DNA of 64,000 nucleotides from Roseomonas marmotae (GTDB lineage: Bacteria; Pseudomonadota; Alphaproteobacteria; Acetobacterales; Acetobacteraceae), in contig NZ_CP061091.1 of NCBI RefSeq assembly GCF_017654485.1, positions 2,052,501-2,116,500 of the forward strand, read 5' to 3'. The notes beneath the pieces are model-generated. The model searched no databases and was not told the DNA's origin. It saw only the letters and a program-made list of their open reading frames with translations. The position numbers were made by a program, and so were the translations under genes. Below are positions 18,183 through 25,909 of this stretch, piece after piece. Every line of letters starts with the position of its first letter. The first letter of the stretch is position 1.

Positions 18183-18256
18183 GTTCAACAGTGGGTTAGC
18201 GGAGGCGGGGGTGCGCGGGAAGGTGCAAAAATGGCGTGGCGGCGAAGGCTTGGCTA

Positions 18257-18811
18257 TCAGGGCCCTTCCGGGCAGATGCGTTCGGTCAGCCGTTGCAGTT
18301 GCCGCTGCTGCGCCGTCAGCATGTCCCGCAGCTGGTTCAGCCGCAGTTGGTCCAGCTTGTCGTGCAGGGCCATGATCTCCAGTTCGGCCTTCAGATTGAC
18401 CTCATAGTCCAGCGCCGCCGCCACCCGGTCCCGCTGCGCCTGCCGGTTCTGCGACATCATGATCAGCGGCGCCTGCAGGGCCGCCACCATGGACAGCACC
18501 AGGTTGAGGAAGATGAAGGGATAGGGGTCGTATGCCGTGTTGTAGCGGGCAAGCAGGAAGGAATTGGACAGCACCCAGAAGATCATCACCACCATGAAAC
18601 TGATGATGAAGGCCCAGGAGCCGCCGAACCGCGCCACCCGGTCCGCGATCCGGTCGCCCAGGCTGTCCTGCTCGGCCATGGCGTGATTGACGCTGCGGGT
18701 GGTGGGATGGCGCTTGGCGATCCGCATCAGGACGCGCCTCTCCCGTGGCGAGAAGCGGTCGAAGCCATTCTCCAGAAGCTGCTTCGCGAGATGGTCGACG
18801 TCCTGGTCCAT
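18257..18811 (-). CDS. DUF1003 family membrane protein
   Basis: This 184-residue protein has two transmembrane helices (about 65-84 and 98-118), with the DUF1003-typical GDRIADRVARFGGSWAFI and PYPFIFLNLVLSMVAALQAPLIMMSQNRQ segments. They are followed by a Gln/Leu/Arg-rich coiled-coil tail (130-180). The function of the family is unknown. It sits between lhr and pdeM in the repair cluster, with gaps of 45 and 74 bp. Confidence 0.9.
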   Translation of the reverse strand: MDQDVDHLAKQLLENGFDRFSPRERRVLMRIAKRHPTTRSVNHAMAEQDSLGDRIADRVARFGGSWAFIISFMVVMIFWVLSNSFLLARYNTAYDPYPFIFLNLVLSMVAALQAPLIMMSQNRQAQRDRVAAALDYEVNLKAELEIMALHDKLDQLRLNQLRDMLTAQQRQLQRLTERICPEGP

Positions 18812-18856
18812 GCCACCCTCTGCCTGGCGCTGCCGCAGGCAATATAACGCCCACCG

Positions 18857-21379
18857 TTACCCTGTGTTCCGGCGCATGTGGCGGATGAAGCGGGCCTTGC
18901 GTGGGCGGGCCTCGCGGGGCGGTGGCGGCACCGGGGGCAGGGCGTCGAGGCCGAGATCGCCCGTGAAGCTCTCCTCGCCACCGGTCGCCTCATCCACCAG
19001 GGCCACGGCTTCGGCCAGCAGGGCGTCCTCGGCGCTGCCGGAGACCCATTCCCGGCCTTCCTCGATCAGCGCCGGCACCGCCAGCGGCGAGACCTGTTCC
19101 AGCCGGCGGACGCGGATGCGCCCCCTGACCCGGGCCAGCAGGGTGCCGATACGCGCGACATCGGTCAGGCCGAAGGCGGCCTCAGCCCTGGTGGCCCGCA
19201 GCAGGACATGGTCGGGCTCATGCTTGCGGAGCACGTCGTAGATCAGGTCCGCCGACATGGTCATCTGCCGGCCGGATTTCTCCTGGCCCGGATGGTTCTT
19301 CTCCAGCAGCCCGGCGACGGTGGCGATATTGCGGAAGGTGCGGCGGAGCATGGAGCTTTCCGCGATCCATTCCTCCAGCTCCTCGCCCAGCAGATCCTCC
19401 TCGAACAGGTGCCCGACATCCGTGGGCTCGAAGGCGGACCAGACGGCCATGACGTAATCGGTGCCGAGGAAGCCCAGCGGCCCCAGCCCCATCCGCTCCA
19501 TCCGGCGCGTGACCAGCATGCCGAGCGTCTGATGCGCCAGCCGCCCCTCGAAGCAGTAGGCCACCAGGAACCAGCGGTTGCCGCGCGGGAAGACCTCGAC
19601 CAGCAGCCCGTCCAGCGGCGGCAGCTCGGAGCGGTGGCGCTGCATGGCCAGCCATTCCCGCACCGACGGCGGCAGGCCGCGCCAGCGGCGGGGATTGGAG
19701 AGGATCTCCCGCACCCGCCGCGCCAGCCAGGTGGTCAGCGGCATGCGGGCGCCGGCATAGGCGGGCACGCGCGGCTCCCCTTCGCCGCCGCGGGAGACGA
19801 TGACGGCCGTGGGGTCCAGCCGCTCGTAGCGCAGCACCTGCCCGGCGAAGATGAAGTTGTCGCCGGGCTCCAGGGTGGAGACGAACCACTCCTCCACCTC
19901 GCCCAGTATCGGGCCGCCGCGCATCCGCACCTTCAGCAGCGGCGTCTCGACGATCGTGCCGAGATTCATGCGGAGCTGCCGCGCCACCTGCGGGCCACGG
20001 ACATGCACCCGGCCCTCATAGTCACGGAACAGCCGCCGGAAGCGTTCATAGCCGGAGAGGGCATAGCCCCCGTCCTCCACGAAGCGCAGCGTGTCCTCGA
20101 AATCCTTGCGGGAGAGTTCGGCATAGGGCGCGGCGCTGCGGATCTCGGCGAAGAGATCGTCGGGGAAGAAGGGGCCGTGGCAGGCCATGGCCAGGATGTG
20201 CTGCGCCAGCACGTCCAGACCGCCGGGCCGGGGCGGCTCGCCATCCACCTCGCCGGCCGCCACGGCATCGATGGCGGCGCGGCATTCCACCACCTCGAAG
20301 CGATTGGCCGGCACCAGCACGGCGCGGGAGGGCTCATCCATCCGGTGATTGGCGCGGCCCACACGCTGCAACAGCCGCGCCACGCCCTTCGGCGCGCCTA
20401 CCTGGATAACCTGATCCACCGCGCCCCAGTCGATGCCGAGGTCGAGCGAGGCGGTGGCGACTACGGCACGCAACCGCCCCGCCGCCATGGCGGCCTCCAC
20501 CTTGCGCCGCTGCTCCACTGTCAGCGAGCCGTGGTGCAGGGCGATGGGCAGATTGTCCTCGTTCAGCCGCCAGAGGGCCTGGAAGCACAGCTCCGCCTGG
20601 GCGCGGGTATTGGTGAAGACGATGCTGACCCCGGCCTGCCGCAGGTGCTCATAGACCTCCGGCATGCTGGTCAGGCCCATATGCCCGCCCCAGGGCAGCC
20701 GTCCGGCCGGCAGCAGGATGGAAAGCTCCGGCGCCGCGCCGCCGGATACCCGCACCAGTCGCACGGCATCGGGGTCGGCATTCCTGGCGCACCAGGCGGC
20801 CAGGGCGCGGGGATGAGCGACCGTGGCGGAAAGCCCGACCCGCCGCATGCGCGGCGCCAGCGCCGAGAGGCGGGAGAGGCAGAGCGCCAGCTGGTCCCCC
20901 CGCCTGGTGCCGGCCAGGGCATGGATCTCGTCGATCACCACGCATTCCAGCCCGCCGAACATCTCCGCCGCATCGGGCAGGGAGAGCAGCAGGGTCAGGC
21001 TTTCCGGCGTGGTCAGCAGGATCTGAGGCGGGTCCGCGCGCTGGCGGCTGCGGCGATTGGCGGGGGTATCGCCGGTGCGCGTCTCGATGCGGATATCCAG
21101 CCCCATCTCCTGCGCGGGAATGGTGAGGTTGCGGGCAATATCGACCGCCAGCGCCTTCAGCGGGGAGACGTAGAGCGTGTGCAACCCGGGGCGGGGGTTG
21201 CGGTGCAGCTGGATCAGGCTGGGCAAAAAGCCGGCGAGGGTCTTGCCGCCACCCGTCGGCGCGATCAGCAGCGCGCTTTCCCCTGCCTCGGCCGCGGCCA
21301 GCATCTCAAGCTGATGCGGCCGGGGCCGCCAGCCGCGCGCGGCGAACCAGGCCGCGAAAGGTTCCGGTAATGTTCGCAT
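18857..21379 (-). CDS. Ligase-associated DEXH-box helicase, Lhr-core type
   Basis: This 840-residue superfamily 2 helicase has Walker A APTGGGKT at 40-47, the DEIH box at 150-153, SATVAHP (motif III), FTNTRAQAE (motif IV) and QRVGRANHRMDE (motif VI). They are followed by the winged-helix and Lhr-specific C-terminal domain, ending in a Pro/Arg-rich tail. Lhr-core proteins translocate 3' to 5' and unwind DNA:RNA hybrids and nicked structures. Length suits the bacterial ligase-associated form. Downstream pdeM supports the assignment. The ligase and exonuclease normally found with it are not in this window. A long antisense frame (18878-21370) is a composition artefact. Confidence 0.93.
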   Translation of the reverse strand: MRTLPEPFAAWFAARGWRPRPHQLEMLAAAEAGESALLIAPTGGGKTLAGFLPSLIQLHRNPRPGLHTLYVSPLKALAVDIARNLTIPAQEMGLDIRIETRTGDTPANRRSRQRADPPQILLTTPESLTLLLSLPDAAEMFGGLECVVIDEIHALAGTRRGDQLALCLSRLSALAPRMRRVGLSATVAHPRALAAWCARNADPDAVRLVRVSGGAAPELSILLPAGRLPWGGHMGLTSMPEVYEHLRQAGVSIVFTNTRAQAELCFQALWRLNEDNLPIALHHGSLTVEQRRKVEAAMAAGRLRAVVATASLDLGIDWGAVDQVIQVGAPKGVARLLQRVGRANHRMDEPSRAVLVPANRFEVVECRAAIDAVAAGEVDGEPPRPGGLDVLAQHILAMACHGPFFPDDLFAEIRSAAPYAELSRKDFEDTLRFVEDGGYALSGYERFRRLFRDYEGRVHVRGPQVARQLRMNLGTIVETPLLKVRMRGGPILGEVEEWFVSTLEPGDNFIFAGQVLRYERLDPTAVIVSRGGEGEPRVPAYAGARMPLTTWLARRVREILSNPRRWRGLPPSVREWLAMQRHRSELPPLDGLLVEVFPRGNRWFLVAYCFEGRLAHQTLGMLVTRRMERMGLGPLGFLGTDYVMAVWSAFEPTDVGHLFEEDLLGEELEEWIAESSMLRRTFRNIATVAGLLEKNHPGQEKSGRQMTMSADLIYDVLRKHEPDHVLLRATRAEAAFGLTDVARIGTLLARVRGRIRVRRLEQVSPLAVPALIEEGREWVSGSAEDALLAEAVALVDEATGGEESFTGDLGLDALPPVPPPPREARPRKARFIRHMRRNTG

Positions 21380-21592
21380 CCTCAGCGCCGGATATGGCGC
21401 GGGACCGCCGCCAGCGGAAGGGCGGCAACTCCGTTATGCGAGGAAATATGGCACTGGCGGCGCCGGGCCGCCGATGGATGGCCGCTTCGCGCCGGGGCTG
21501 GTCATCCGGCGGGCCCCAGCGCGAAGCGGATCGGCACGGAGATGCGCGTCGGCTCCATCCGCATCGGCGCCACGCCGGGGTCCGGGCCCTGC

Positions 21593-21844
21593 TCAGTCCG
21601 CCACGACCAGCAGGGCGCCAGCGGCGTAAAGCATCTCCCGCAGCCCTGGTGCCGGGGTCAGCATGCGGACGCCGGCGCTCGCCCGCTGCAGCACCTCGGT
21701 GCCCAGATCGTGCAGAGCGGCGTCAGCAATCTCCTCGCTCTCGAAGAGGGCGATGACCGCGGCGGGCGTCTGGCGTGATCTGGAGAGCATCTGGAGGCGG
21801 TCGGCGGGGCGGAGCACGGGTGCGATGAACATACGGCGGAACAT
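21593..21844 (-). CDS. Small hypothetical protein
   Basis: This is an 83-residue protein starting MFRRMFIAPVLRPADRL; in-frame upstream starts (e.g. 21895) would lengthen it. No strong ribosome site decides the start. Its sequence has a plausible soluble fold (VIALFESEEIADAALHDLGTEVLQR) and ends with a hydrophobic tail (LYAAGALLVVAD). The family is not recognised. It is divergent from the DUF1467 gene. The 213 bases between it and the helicase start (21380-21592) hold nothing recognisable. Confidence 0.4.
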   Translation of the reverse strand: MFRRMFIAPVLRPADRLQMLSRSRQTPAAVIALFESEEIADAALHDLGTEVLQRASAGVRMLTPAPGLREMLYAAGALLVVAD

Positions 21845-21963
21845 CGCAGCCCATGGTTTCCACATCATCAAGGTGCATGGACATTCCTGTGCCATCATGC
21901 CTGCCCCTGGCCAGATGCGCGTGCCGGGCCTAAGTGGCCACGCAGCGGAGAGGAGGGCGCGCG

Positions 21964-22227
21964 ATGGGTTGGGCAACAGGGATCATGGTTTACTTCCTGG
22001 TCTGGTGGACCGTGCTCTTCGCCGTGCTGCCGTTTGGAACGCAGCCTGACCCCGAGGGCTCGCATCAGACCGGGGGCTGGCGCGGCGCCCCGCAGCGGCC
22101 CGCCGTGCTGACCAAGGCCATCTGGACGACCGTGGCGGCGACCGTGATCTGGGCTGGAATTTTTCTGCTCGCGAGCAGCGACTGGCTCAGCTTCCGCCAT
22201 GGCTGGCTCGCCATGCCTATCGATTAG
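21964..22227 (+). CDS. DUF1467 family membrane protein
   Basis: This is an 87-residue protein with two transmembrane helices (about 6-24 and 53-72). It carries the family features WWTVLFAVLPFGTQ and a Gly/Pro loop (DPEGSHQTGGWRGAPQRPAVLTKAIWTT). The family is restricted mainly to alphaproteobacteria and is often next to proS and lolC/dnaE, exactly as here. The function is unknown. A strong Shine-Dalgarno (GAGAGGAGG) precedes the ATG. It is followed by its own intrinsic terminator, so it is not co-transcribed with proS. Confidence 0.9.
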   Translation: MGWATGIMVYFLVWWTVLFAVLPFGTQPDPEGSHQTGGWRGAPQRPAVLTKAIWTTVAATVIWAGIFLLASSDWLSFRHGWLAMPID

Positions 22228-22265
22228 GCAAATTTGACCAAGAAAATCCAAATACGCCCATTTTC

Positions 22266-22296
22266 TGGGCCCATCTCAGAGAATGGCCCATTTTTT
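22266..22296 (+). terminator. Intrinsic terminator of the DUF1467 gene
   Basis: A stem of TGGGCC-AT with AT-GGCCCA (22266-22274 with 22283-22290, one bulged C) and an 8-base loop is followed by six T (22291-22296). It lies 39 bp after the DUF1467 stop codon and isolates that gene from what follows. Confidence 0.82.
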
Positions 22297-22329
22297 CAGC
22301 TTTTCTGCTCGGCTTTTACATTGCTGAGG

Positions 22330-22439
22330 GGGTGGTGACTGGGCACAGTCAATCACAGGAAGAGAGCTGGTTCTCTTCCTGCCGTGTGACTGGCGTTTCC
22401 TCCCTAAACTCGGGCCGCACTTTGTGCGGCCCTTTTTTT
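22330..22439 (+). ncRNA. Candidate small regulatory RNA with anti-Shine-Dalgarno loop
   Basis: About 110 bases with no reading frame lie between the DUF1467 terminator and a second, very strong terminator. A possible promoter is TTTTCA (22293-22298), an 18-base spacer and TACATT (22317-22322), placing +1 near 22330. A long hairpin pairs 22346-22365 with 22372-22392 (perfect AGGAAGAGA/TCTCTTCCT core). CAGTCA (22346-22351) can instead pair with TGACTG at 22336-22341, so two folds compete. A small stem GTTT/AAAC (22395-22409) shows CCUCCCU in its loop, complementary to ribosome binding sites, as in several alphaproteobacterial trans-acting sRNAs. No known family was recognised. An attenuator role for proS is less likely because proS has its own promoter-like site downstream. 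Confidence 0.65.
22412..22439 (+). terminator. Strong intrinsic terminator ending the candidate sRNA
   Basis: GGGCCGCAC (22412-22420), loop TTT, GTGCGGCCC (22424-22432), then seven T (22433-22439). This is a perfect 9-bp GC-rich stem with a 3-base loop and a full U tract, among the clearest terminators in the window. Confidence 0.95.
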
Positions 22440-22481
22440 GTATCCCTTCTGATGTCGGCCGCCAAGCCAAATCGCAGAAAG

Positions 22482-22510
22482 TTGCTGCTCCAGCACTGAT
22501 TGCGTATTTT
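22482..22510 (+). promoter_or_regulatory. Possible proS promoter
   Basis: TTGCTG (22482-22487) and TATTTT (22505-22510) are separated by 17 bases, in a locally AT-richer stretch about 105 bp before the proS start. The match to consensus is moderate (TTG--- and TAT--T). It lies downstream of the strong terminator, so proS needs a promoter here. The rest of 22440-22615 shows no gene. Confidence 0.4.
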
Positions 22511-22615
22511 TATTGCGGCGCAGCATTCGGGCTGCCTCCTGTGGCCGCGCTCGCTGGCATCCGGGCGCATTCCACCTTACGTTCCCGGCCAAAGTTTTGG
22601 ACCGGAGCCTTTCCC

Positions 22616-23932
22616 TTGCGCCTCTCCCGCGCCTTTCTGCCGACTCTCAAAGAAATCCCCGCTGAGGCGGCGATTGCTTCCCACAAGCTGATGCTGCGTG
22701 CCGGCATGATCCGGCAGACCAGCGCCGGCATCTATGCCTGGCTTCCACTGGGCCTGCGCGTGCTGAAGAAGGTCGAGCAGATCGTGCGGGAGGAACAGGA
22801 CGCCGCCGGCGCCCAGGAAATCCTGATGCCGACGATCCAGAGCGCGGAGCTCTGGCGCCAGTCCGGCCGCTACGACGACTACGGCAAGGAGATGCTGCGC
22901 ATCCGCGACCGGCATGACCGCGAGATGCTCTTCGGCCCGACCAACGAGGAAATGGTCACCGACATCTTCAAGGGCTACGCCAAGTCCTACCGCGACCTGC
23001 CGCGCAACCTCTACCACATCCAGTGGAAGTTCCGGGACGAGGTGCGCCCCCGCTTCGGCGTGATGCGCGGCCGTGAGTTCCTGATGAAGGACGCCTATTC
23101 CTTCGACATGGACGTGGAGGGCGCGACCCGTTCGTACCGCGCCATGATGCTGGCCTATATGCGCACCTTCCAGCGCATGGGCCTGCGCGCGGTGCCGATG
23201 CGCGCTGATACCGGCCCCATCGGCGGCAATCTCAGCCACGAATTCATCATCCTGGCGCCGACCGGCGAGAGCACCGTCTTCTACGACGCCGCCTTCGAGG
23301 AGCTGAAGCTCTCCCACGAGGACTACAGCTACGAGAAGCCGGAGGATCTGGAGAATTTCTTCACCCAGGTCACCGGCCTCTATGCCGCGACGGACGAGAT
23401 GCATGATGAGGCCGCCTGGTCCAAGGTGCCGGCGGACCGCCAGCGCGAGGGCAAGGGCATCGAGGTCGGTCACATCTTCTTCTTCGGCACCAAGTATTCC
23501 GAGAAGATGGGCCTGACGGTGACCGGGCCTGACGGCCAGCCTGTCATTCCGCAGATGGGCAGCTACGGCATCGGCGTCTCCCGCCTGCTGGGCGCCATCA
23601 TCGAGGCGAGCCATGACGAGGCCGGAATCATCTGGCCGGATGCGGTGGCGCCCTTCCGCTGCGCTATCCTCAACCTGAAGCCGGGCGACCTGGCGACGGA
23701 CATGCTCTGCGAGAAGCTCTACGCCTCCCTGCCGGGCGATGCCGTCTATGACGACCGTCCCGAGCGCGCGGGCGTGAAGTTCAACGACGCCGATCTCGCC
23801 GGCTATCCGTGGCAGGCCATCATCGGCCCGCGCGGCGCCGCCAATGGCAAGATCGAGCTGAAGCGCCGCGCCACCGGGGAGCGGGAAGAAGTCTCGCTGG
23901 AAGAGGCCCTGCACCGCATCCTCGGCGCCTGA
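22616..23932 (+). CDS. proS: Prolyl-tRNA synthetase, short alphaproteobacterial type
   Basis: This 438-residue class II synthetase charges tRNA-Pro. The TTG at 22616 is chosen because the product then begins [18 protein letters not shown], as family members do. GGAG at 22604-22607 gives a well-spaced ribosome site, and the strong terminator at 22412 makes any earlier start impossible. Motifs include [22 protein letters not shown], the motif 2 region [21 protein letters not shown], and motif 3 [13 protein letters not shown]. It lacks the YbaK-like editing insertion of the E. coli enzyme, as usual in alphaproteobacteria, so mis-charged Ala-tRNA-Pro must be edited in trans. lolC follows after 8 bp. 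Confidence 0.95.
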   Translation: MRLSRAFLPTLKEIPAEAAIASHKLMLRAGMIRQTSAGIYAWLPLGLRVLKKVEQIVREEQDAAGAQEILMPTIQSAELWRQSGRYDDYGKEMLRIRDRHDREMLFGPTNEEMVTDIFKGYAKSYRDLPRNLYHIQWKFRDEVRPRFGVMRGREFLMKDAYSFDMDVEGATRSYRAMMLAYMRTFQRMGLRAVPMRADTGPIGGNLSHEFIILAPTGESTVFYDAAFEELKLSHEDYSYEKPEDLENFFTQVTGLYAATDEMHDEAAWSKVPADRQREGKGIEVGHIFFFGTKYSEKMGLTVTGPDGQPVIPQMGSYGIGVSRLLGAIIEASHDEAGIIWPDAVAPFRCAILNLKPGDLATDMLCEKLYASLPGDAVYDDRPERAGVKFNDADLAGYPWQAIIGPRGAANGKIELKRRATGEREEVSLEEALHRILGA

Positions 23933-23940
23933 GCCGTCCG

Positions 23941-25194
23941 ATGTTCGGGGCCTTCGAACGGATGGTTGCCTTCCGCTACCTGCGGGCGCGGAAGGGGGAA
24001 CGCTTCGTCTCCGTGATCGCCACCTTCTCCCTGGTGGGGATCGCGCTGGGCGTGGCCACGCTGATCATCGTGATGTCCGTGATGAACGGCTTCCGGCAGG
24101 AACTGCTGGGCCGCATCCTCGGACTGAACGGGCATCTCGGCATTTATTCCGCCGATGGCGGGGGGCTGCGGGATTTCGACAGCATCCTGGCCAGGGTGCG
24201 GGGGCTGCCGGGCATCACCTCGGCGGCGCCGGTGGTGGAAGGGCAGGTGCTGCTGACCAGTGAATCCGGCGGCGCCACCGGCGGCTTCGCCCGCGGCATC
24301 CGGCCGGAGGACCTGAAGGCGCGGCCGATCCTGGCTGGCAATATCGTCGCCGGCAGCCTGGACCAGTTCGGCGGCGAGGACAGCATCATCATCGGCACCC
24401 GCCTGGCGCAGAAGCTGCGGCTGGGTGTCGGCGACAAGGTGACGCTGGTTTCGCCCCAGGGGCGTACCACCGTCATCGGCATGGTGCCGCGGCTGAAGGC
24501 CTATACCATCGCGGCCCTTTTCGACACGGGCATGAATGAATACGACAGCGGCTATGTCTTCATGCCGCTGCAGGCCGCGCAGACCTATTTCCAGCTGCGG
24601 GATGCCGCATCGCAGATCGAGATCTTCGTGCAGAACCCGGACCAGGTACGGCGGGTGACGCAGGAGATCGTGCGGACGCTCTCCCCCATGCCATTCCGGG
24701 TGCTGGACTGGCAGGCCAGCAACAGCAGCTTCTTCGCCGCCGTGCAGGTGGAACGGAACGTGATGTTCCTGATCCTGACCCTGATCATCGTCGTCGCGGC
24801 CTTCAACATCATCTCCTCCCTCATCATGCTGGTGAAGGACAAGGGGCGCGACATCGCTATCCTCCGCACCATGGGCGCCAGCTCCGGCGCCATCATGCGG
24901 ATCTTCCTGCTCTGCGGCGCGTCCATCGGCGTTCTGGGCACGCTGATCGGCTTCGCCATCGGGCTGGTTTTCTGCCTGAATATCGAACACATCCGGCAGG
25001 TCCTGCAGTCCCTCACGGGCACGCAGCTCTTCAGCCCGGAGGTGTATTTCCTGACGCGCCTGCCCGCCATCGTGGACCCGAACGAAGTCACGCAGGTCGT
25101 GCTGATGGGCCTGGGCCTGTCGCTGCTGGCGACGCTCTATCCCTCCTGGCGCGCGGCCAAGACGGACCCGGTGGAGGCGCTGCGCAATGAGTGA
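23941..25194 (+). CDS. lolC: Lipoprotein-releasing ABC transporter permease
   Basis: This 417-residue permease (LolC/LolE family) has one N-terminal transmembrane helix (about 25-48), a large periplasmic MacB-like domain (50-265) and three C-terminal helices (about 275-300, 320-345, 380-400). It ends in the typical [21 protein letters not shown]. With LolD it extracts lipoproteins from the inner membrane and hands them to LolA. Only one permease gene is present, suggesting a LolF-like homodimer as in many alphaproteobacteria. It overlaps lolD by 8 bp and starts 8 bp after proS. Confidence 0.93.
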   Translation: MFGAFERMVAFRYLRARKGERFVSVIATFSLVGIALGVATLIIVMSVMNGFRQELLGRILGLNGHLGIYSADGGGLRDFDSILARVRGLPGITSAAPVVEGQVLLTSESGGATGGFARGIRPEDLKARPILAGNIVAGSLDQFGGEDSIIIGTRLAQKLRLGVGDKVTLVSPQGRTTVIGMVPRLKAYTIAALFDTGMNEYDSGYVFMPLQAAQTYFQLRDAASQIEIFVQNPDQVRRVTQEIVRTLSPMPFRVLDWQASNSSFFAAVQVERNVMFLILTLIIVVAAFNIISSLIMLVKDKGRDIAILRTMGASSGAIMRIFLLCGASIGVLGTLIGFAIGLVFCLNIEHIRQVLQSLTGTQLFSPEVYFLTRLPAIVDPNEVTQVVLMGLGLSLLATLYPSWRAAKTDPVEALRNE

Positions 25195-25870
25195 CACGCC
25201 GCGCCTGCGCCTTTCCGGCGTCAAACGTTCCTTCCGCACGGAAGCCGGCGAATTGCCGGTGCTGCGCGGCGCCGATCTCGACCTCCACGCGGGCGAGATC
25301 GTCGCGCTGGTGGCGCCTTCCGGTACCGGCAAGTCCACGCTGCTGCATCTGGCCGGGCTGCTGGAAAAGCCCGATGGCGGCAAGGTCATCGTCGATGGCC
25401 AGGACACCTCCGGCATGGCGGATAAGGCCCGCACCGCCCTGCGCGGACGTTCCATCGGCTTCGTCTACCAGTTCCACCACCTGCTGCCGGAATTCACGGC
25501 GCTGGAGAATGTGGTTCTGCCGCAGATGGCCATCGGCGCAGCCCGCGCGCCCGCGGAGGCGCGGGCGCATGAGTTGCTGGCCTCCTTCGGCCTGAAGGGG
25601 CGCGAGGCGCATCGGCCGGGCCGGCTTTCCGGTGGCGAGCAGCAGCGCGTCGCCATCAGCCGTGCCCTGGCCAATCGCCCGGGGCTGCTGCTGGCGGATG
25701 AACCCACCGGCAACCTCGATGTCGGCACTTCCGACCTCGTCTTCGGGGAGTTGCTGGCGGCTGTCCGCAACGCCGGCGTGGCGGCGCTGATCGCCACGCA
25801 TAACCCCGACCTCGCCGCCCGCATGGACCGGGTAGTGACGCTGCGCGAAGGTCACGTCGTTCCGGCCTGA
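25187..25870 (+). CDS. lolD: Lipoprotein-releasing ABC transporter ATPase
   Basis: This 227-residue ATPase has Walker [10 protein letters not shown] at about 43-51, the ABC signature LSGGEQQR, Walker [13 protein letters not shown] and the switch His in ATHNPDL. It powers lipoprotein release by the LolC-type permease encoded just upstream (8-bp overlap, hence translational coupling). The length matches LolD. dnaE follows after 39 bp. Confidence 0.95.
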   Translation: MSDTPRLRLSGVKRSFRTEAGELPVLRGADLDLHAGEIVALVAPSGTGKSTLLHLAGLLEKPDGGKVIVDGQDTSGMADKARTALRGRSIGFVYQFHHLLPEFTALENVVLPQMAIGAARAPAEARAHELLASFGLKGREAHRPGRLSGGEQQRVAISRALANRPGLLLADEPTGNLDVGTSDLVFGELLAAVRNAGVAALIATHNPDLAARMDRVVTLREGHVVPA

Positions 25871-25887
25871 ACGCGTGAAGCCGGGCA

Positions 25888-25909
25888 GGGGAGGTGCTAT
25901 ATCCTCCCC
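25888..25909 (+). promoter_or_regulatory. dnaE start-site hairpin overlapping an extended -10
   Basis: GGGGAGG (25888-25894) and CCTCCCC (25903-25909) form a perfect 7-bp stem with an 8-base loop that ends directly at the dnaE ATG (25910). The left arm is the only Shine-Dalgarno, so in a longer transcript it would be hidden. The same bases contain TGC-TATATC, an extended -10 (hexamer 25898-25903). Its spacing puts +1 on the A of the ATG, which would give a leaderless mRNA. Both readings are inference from sequence. Confidence 0.5.

Noticed and set aside
18878..21370. An 830-codon open frame on the plus strand
   Set aside because: It is antisense to the Lhr-type helicase, whose motifs are unmistakable; the plus-strand product is low complexity and unrecognisable.
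22424..22615. An N-terminal extension of proS
   Set aside because: It would start inside the terminator at 22412-22439 and adds sequence foreign to the ProS family; the TTG at 22616 has a good ribosome site.
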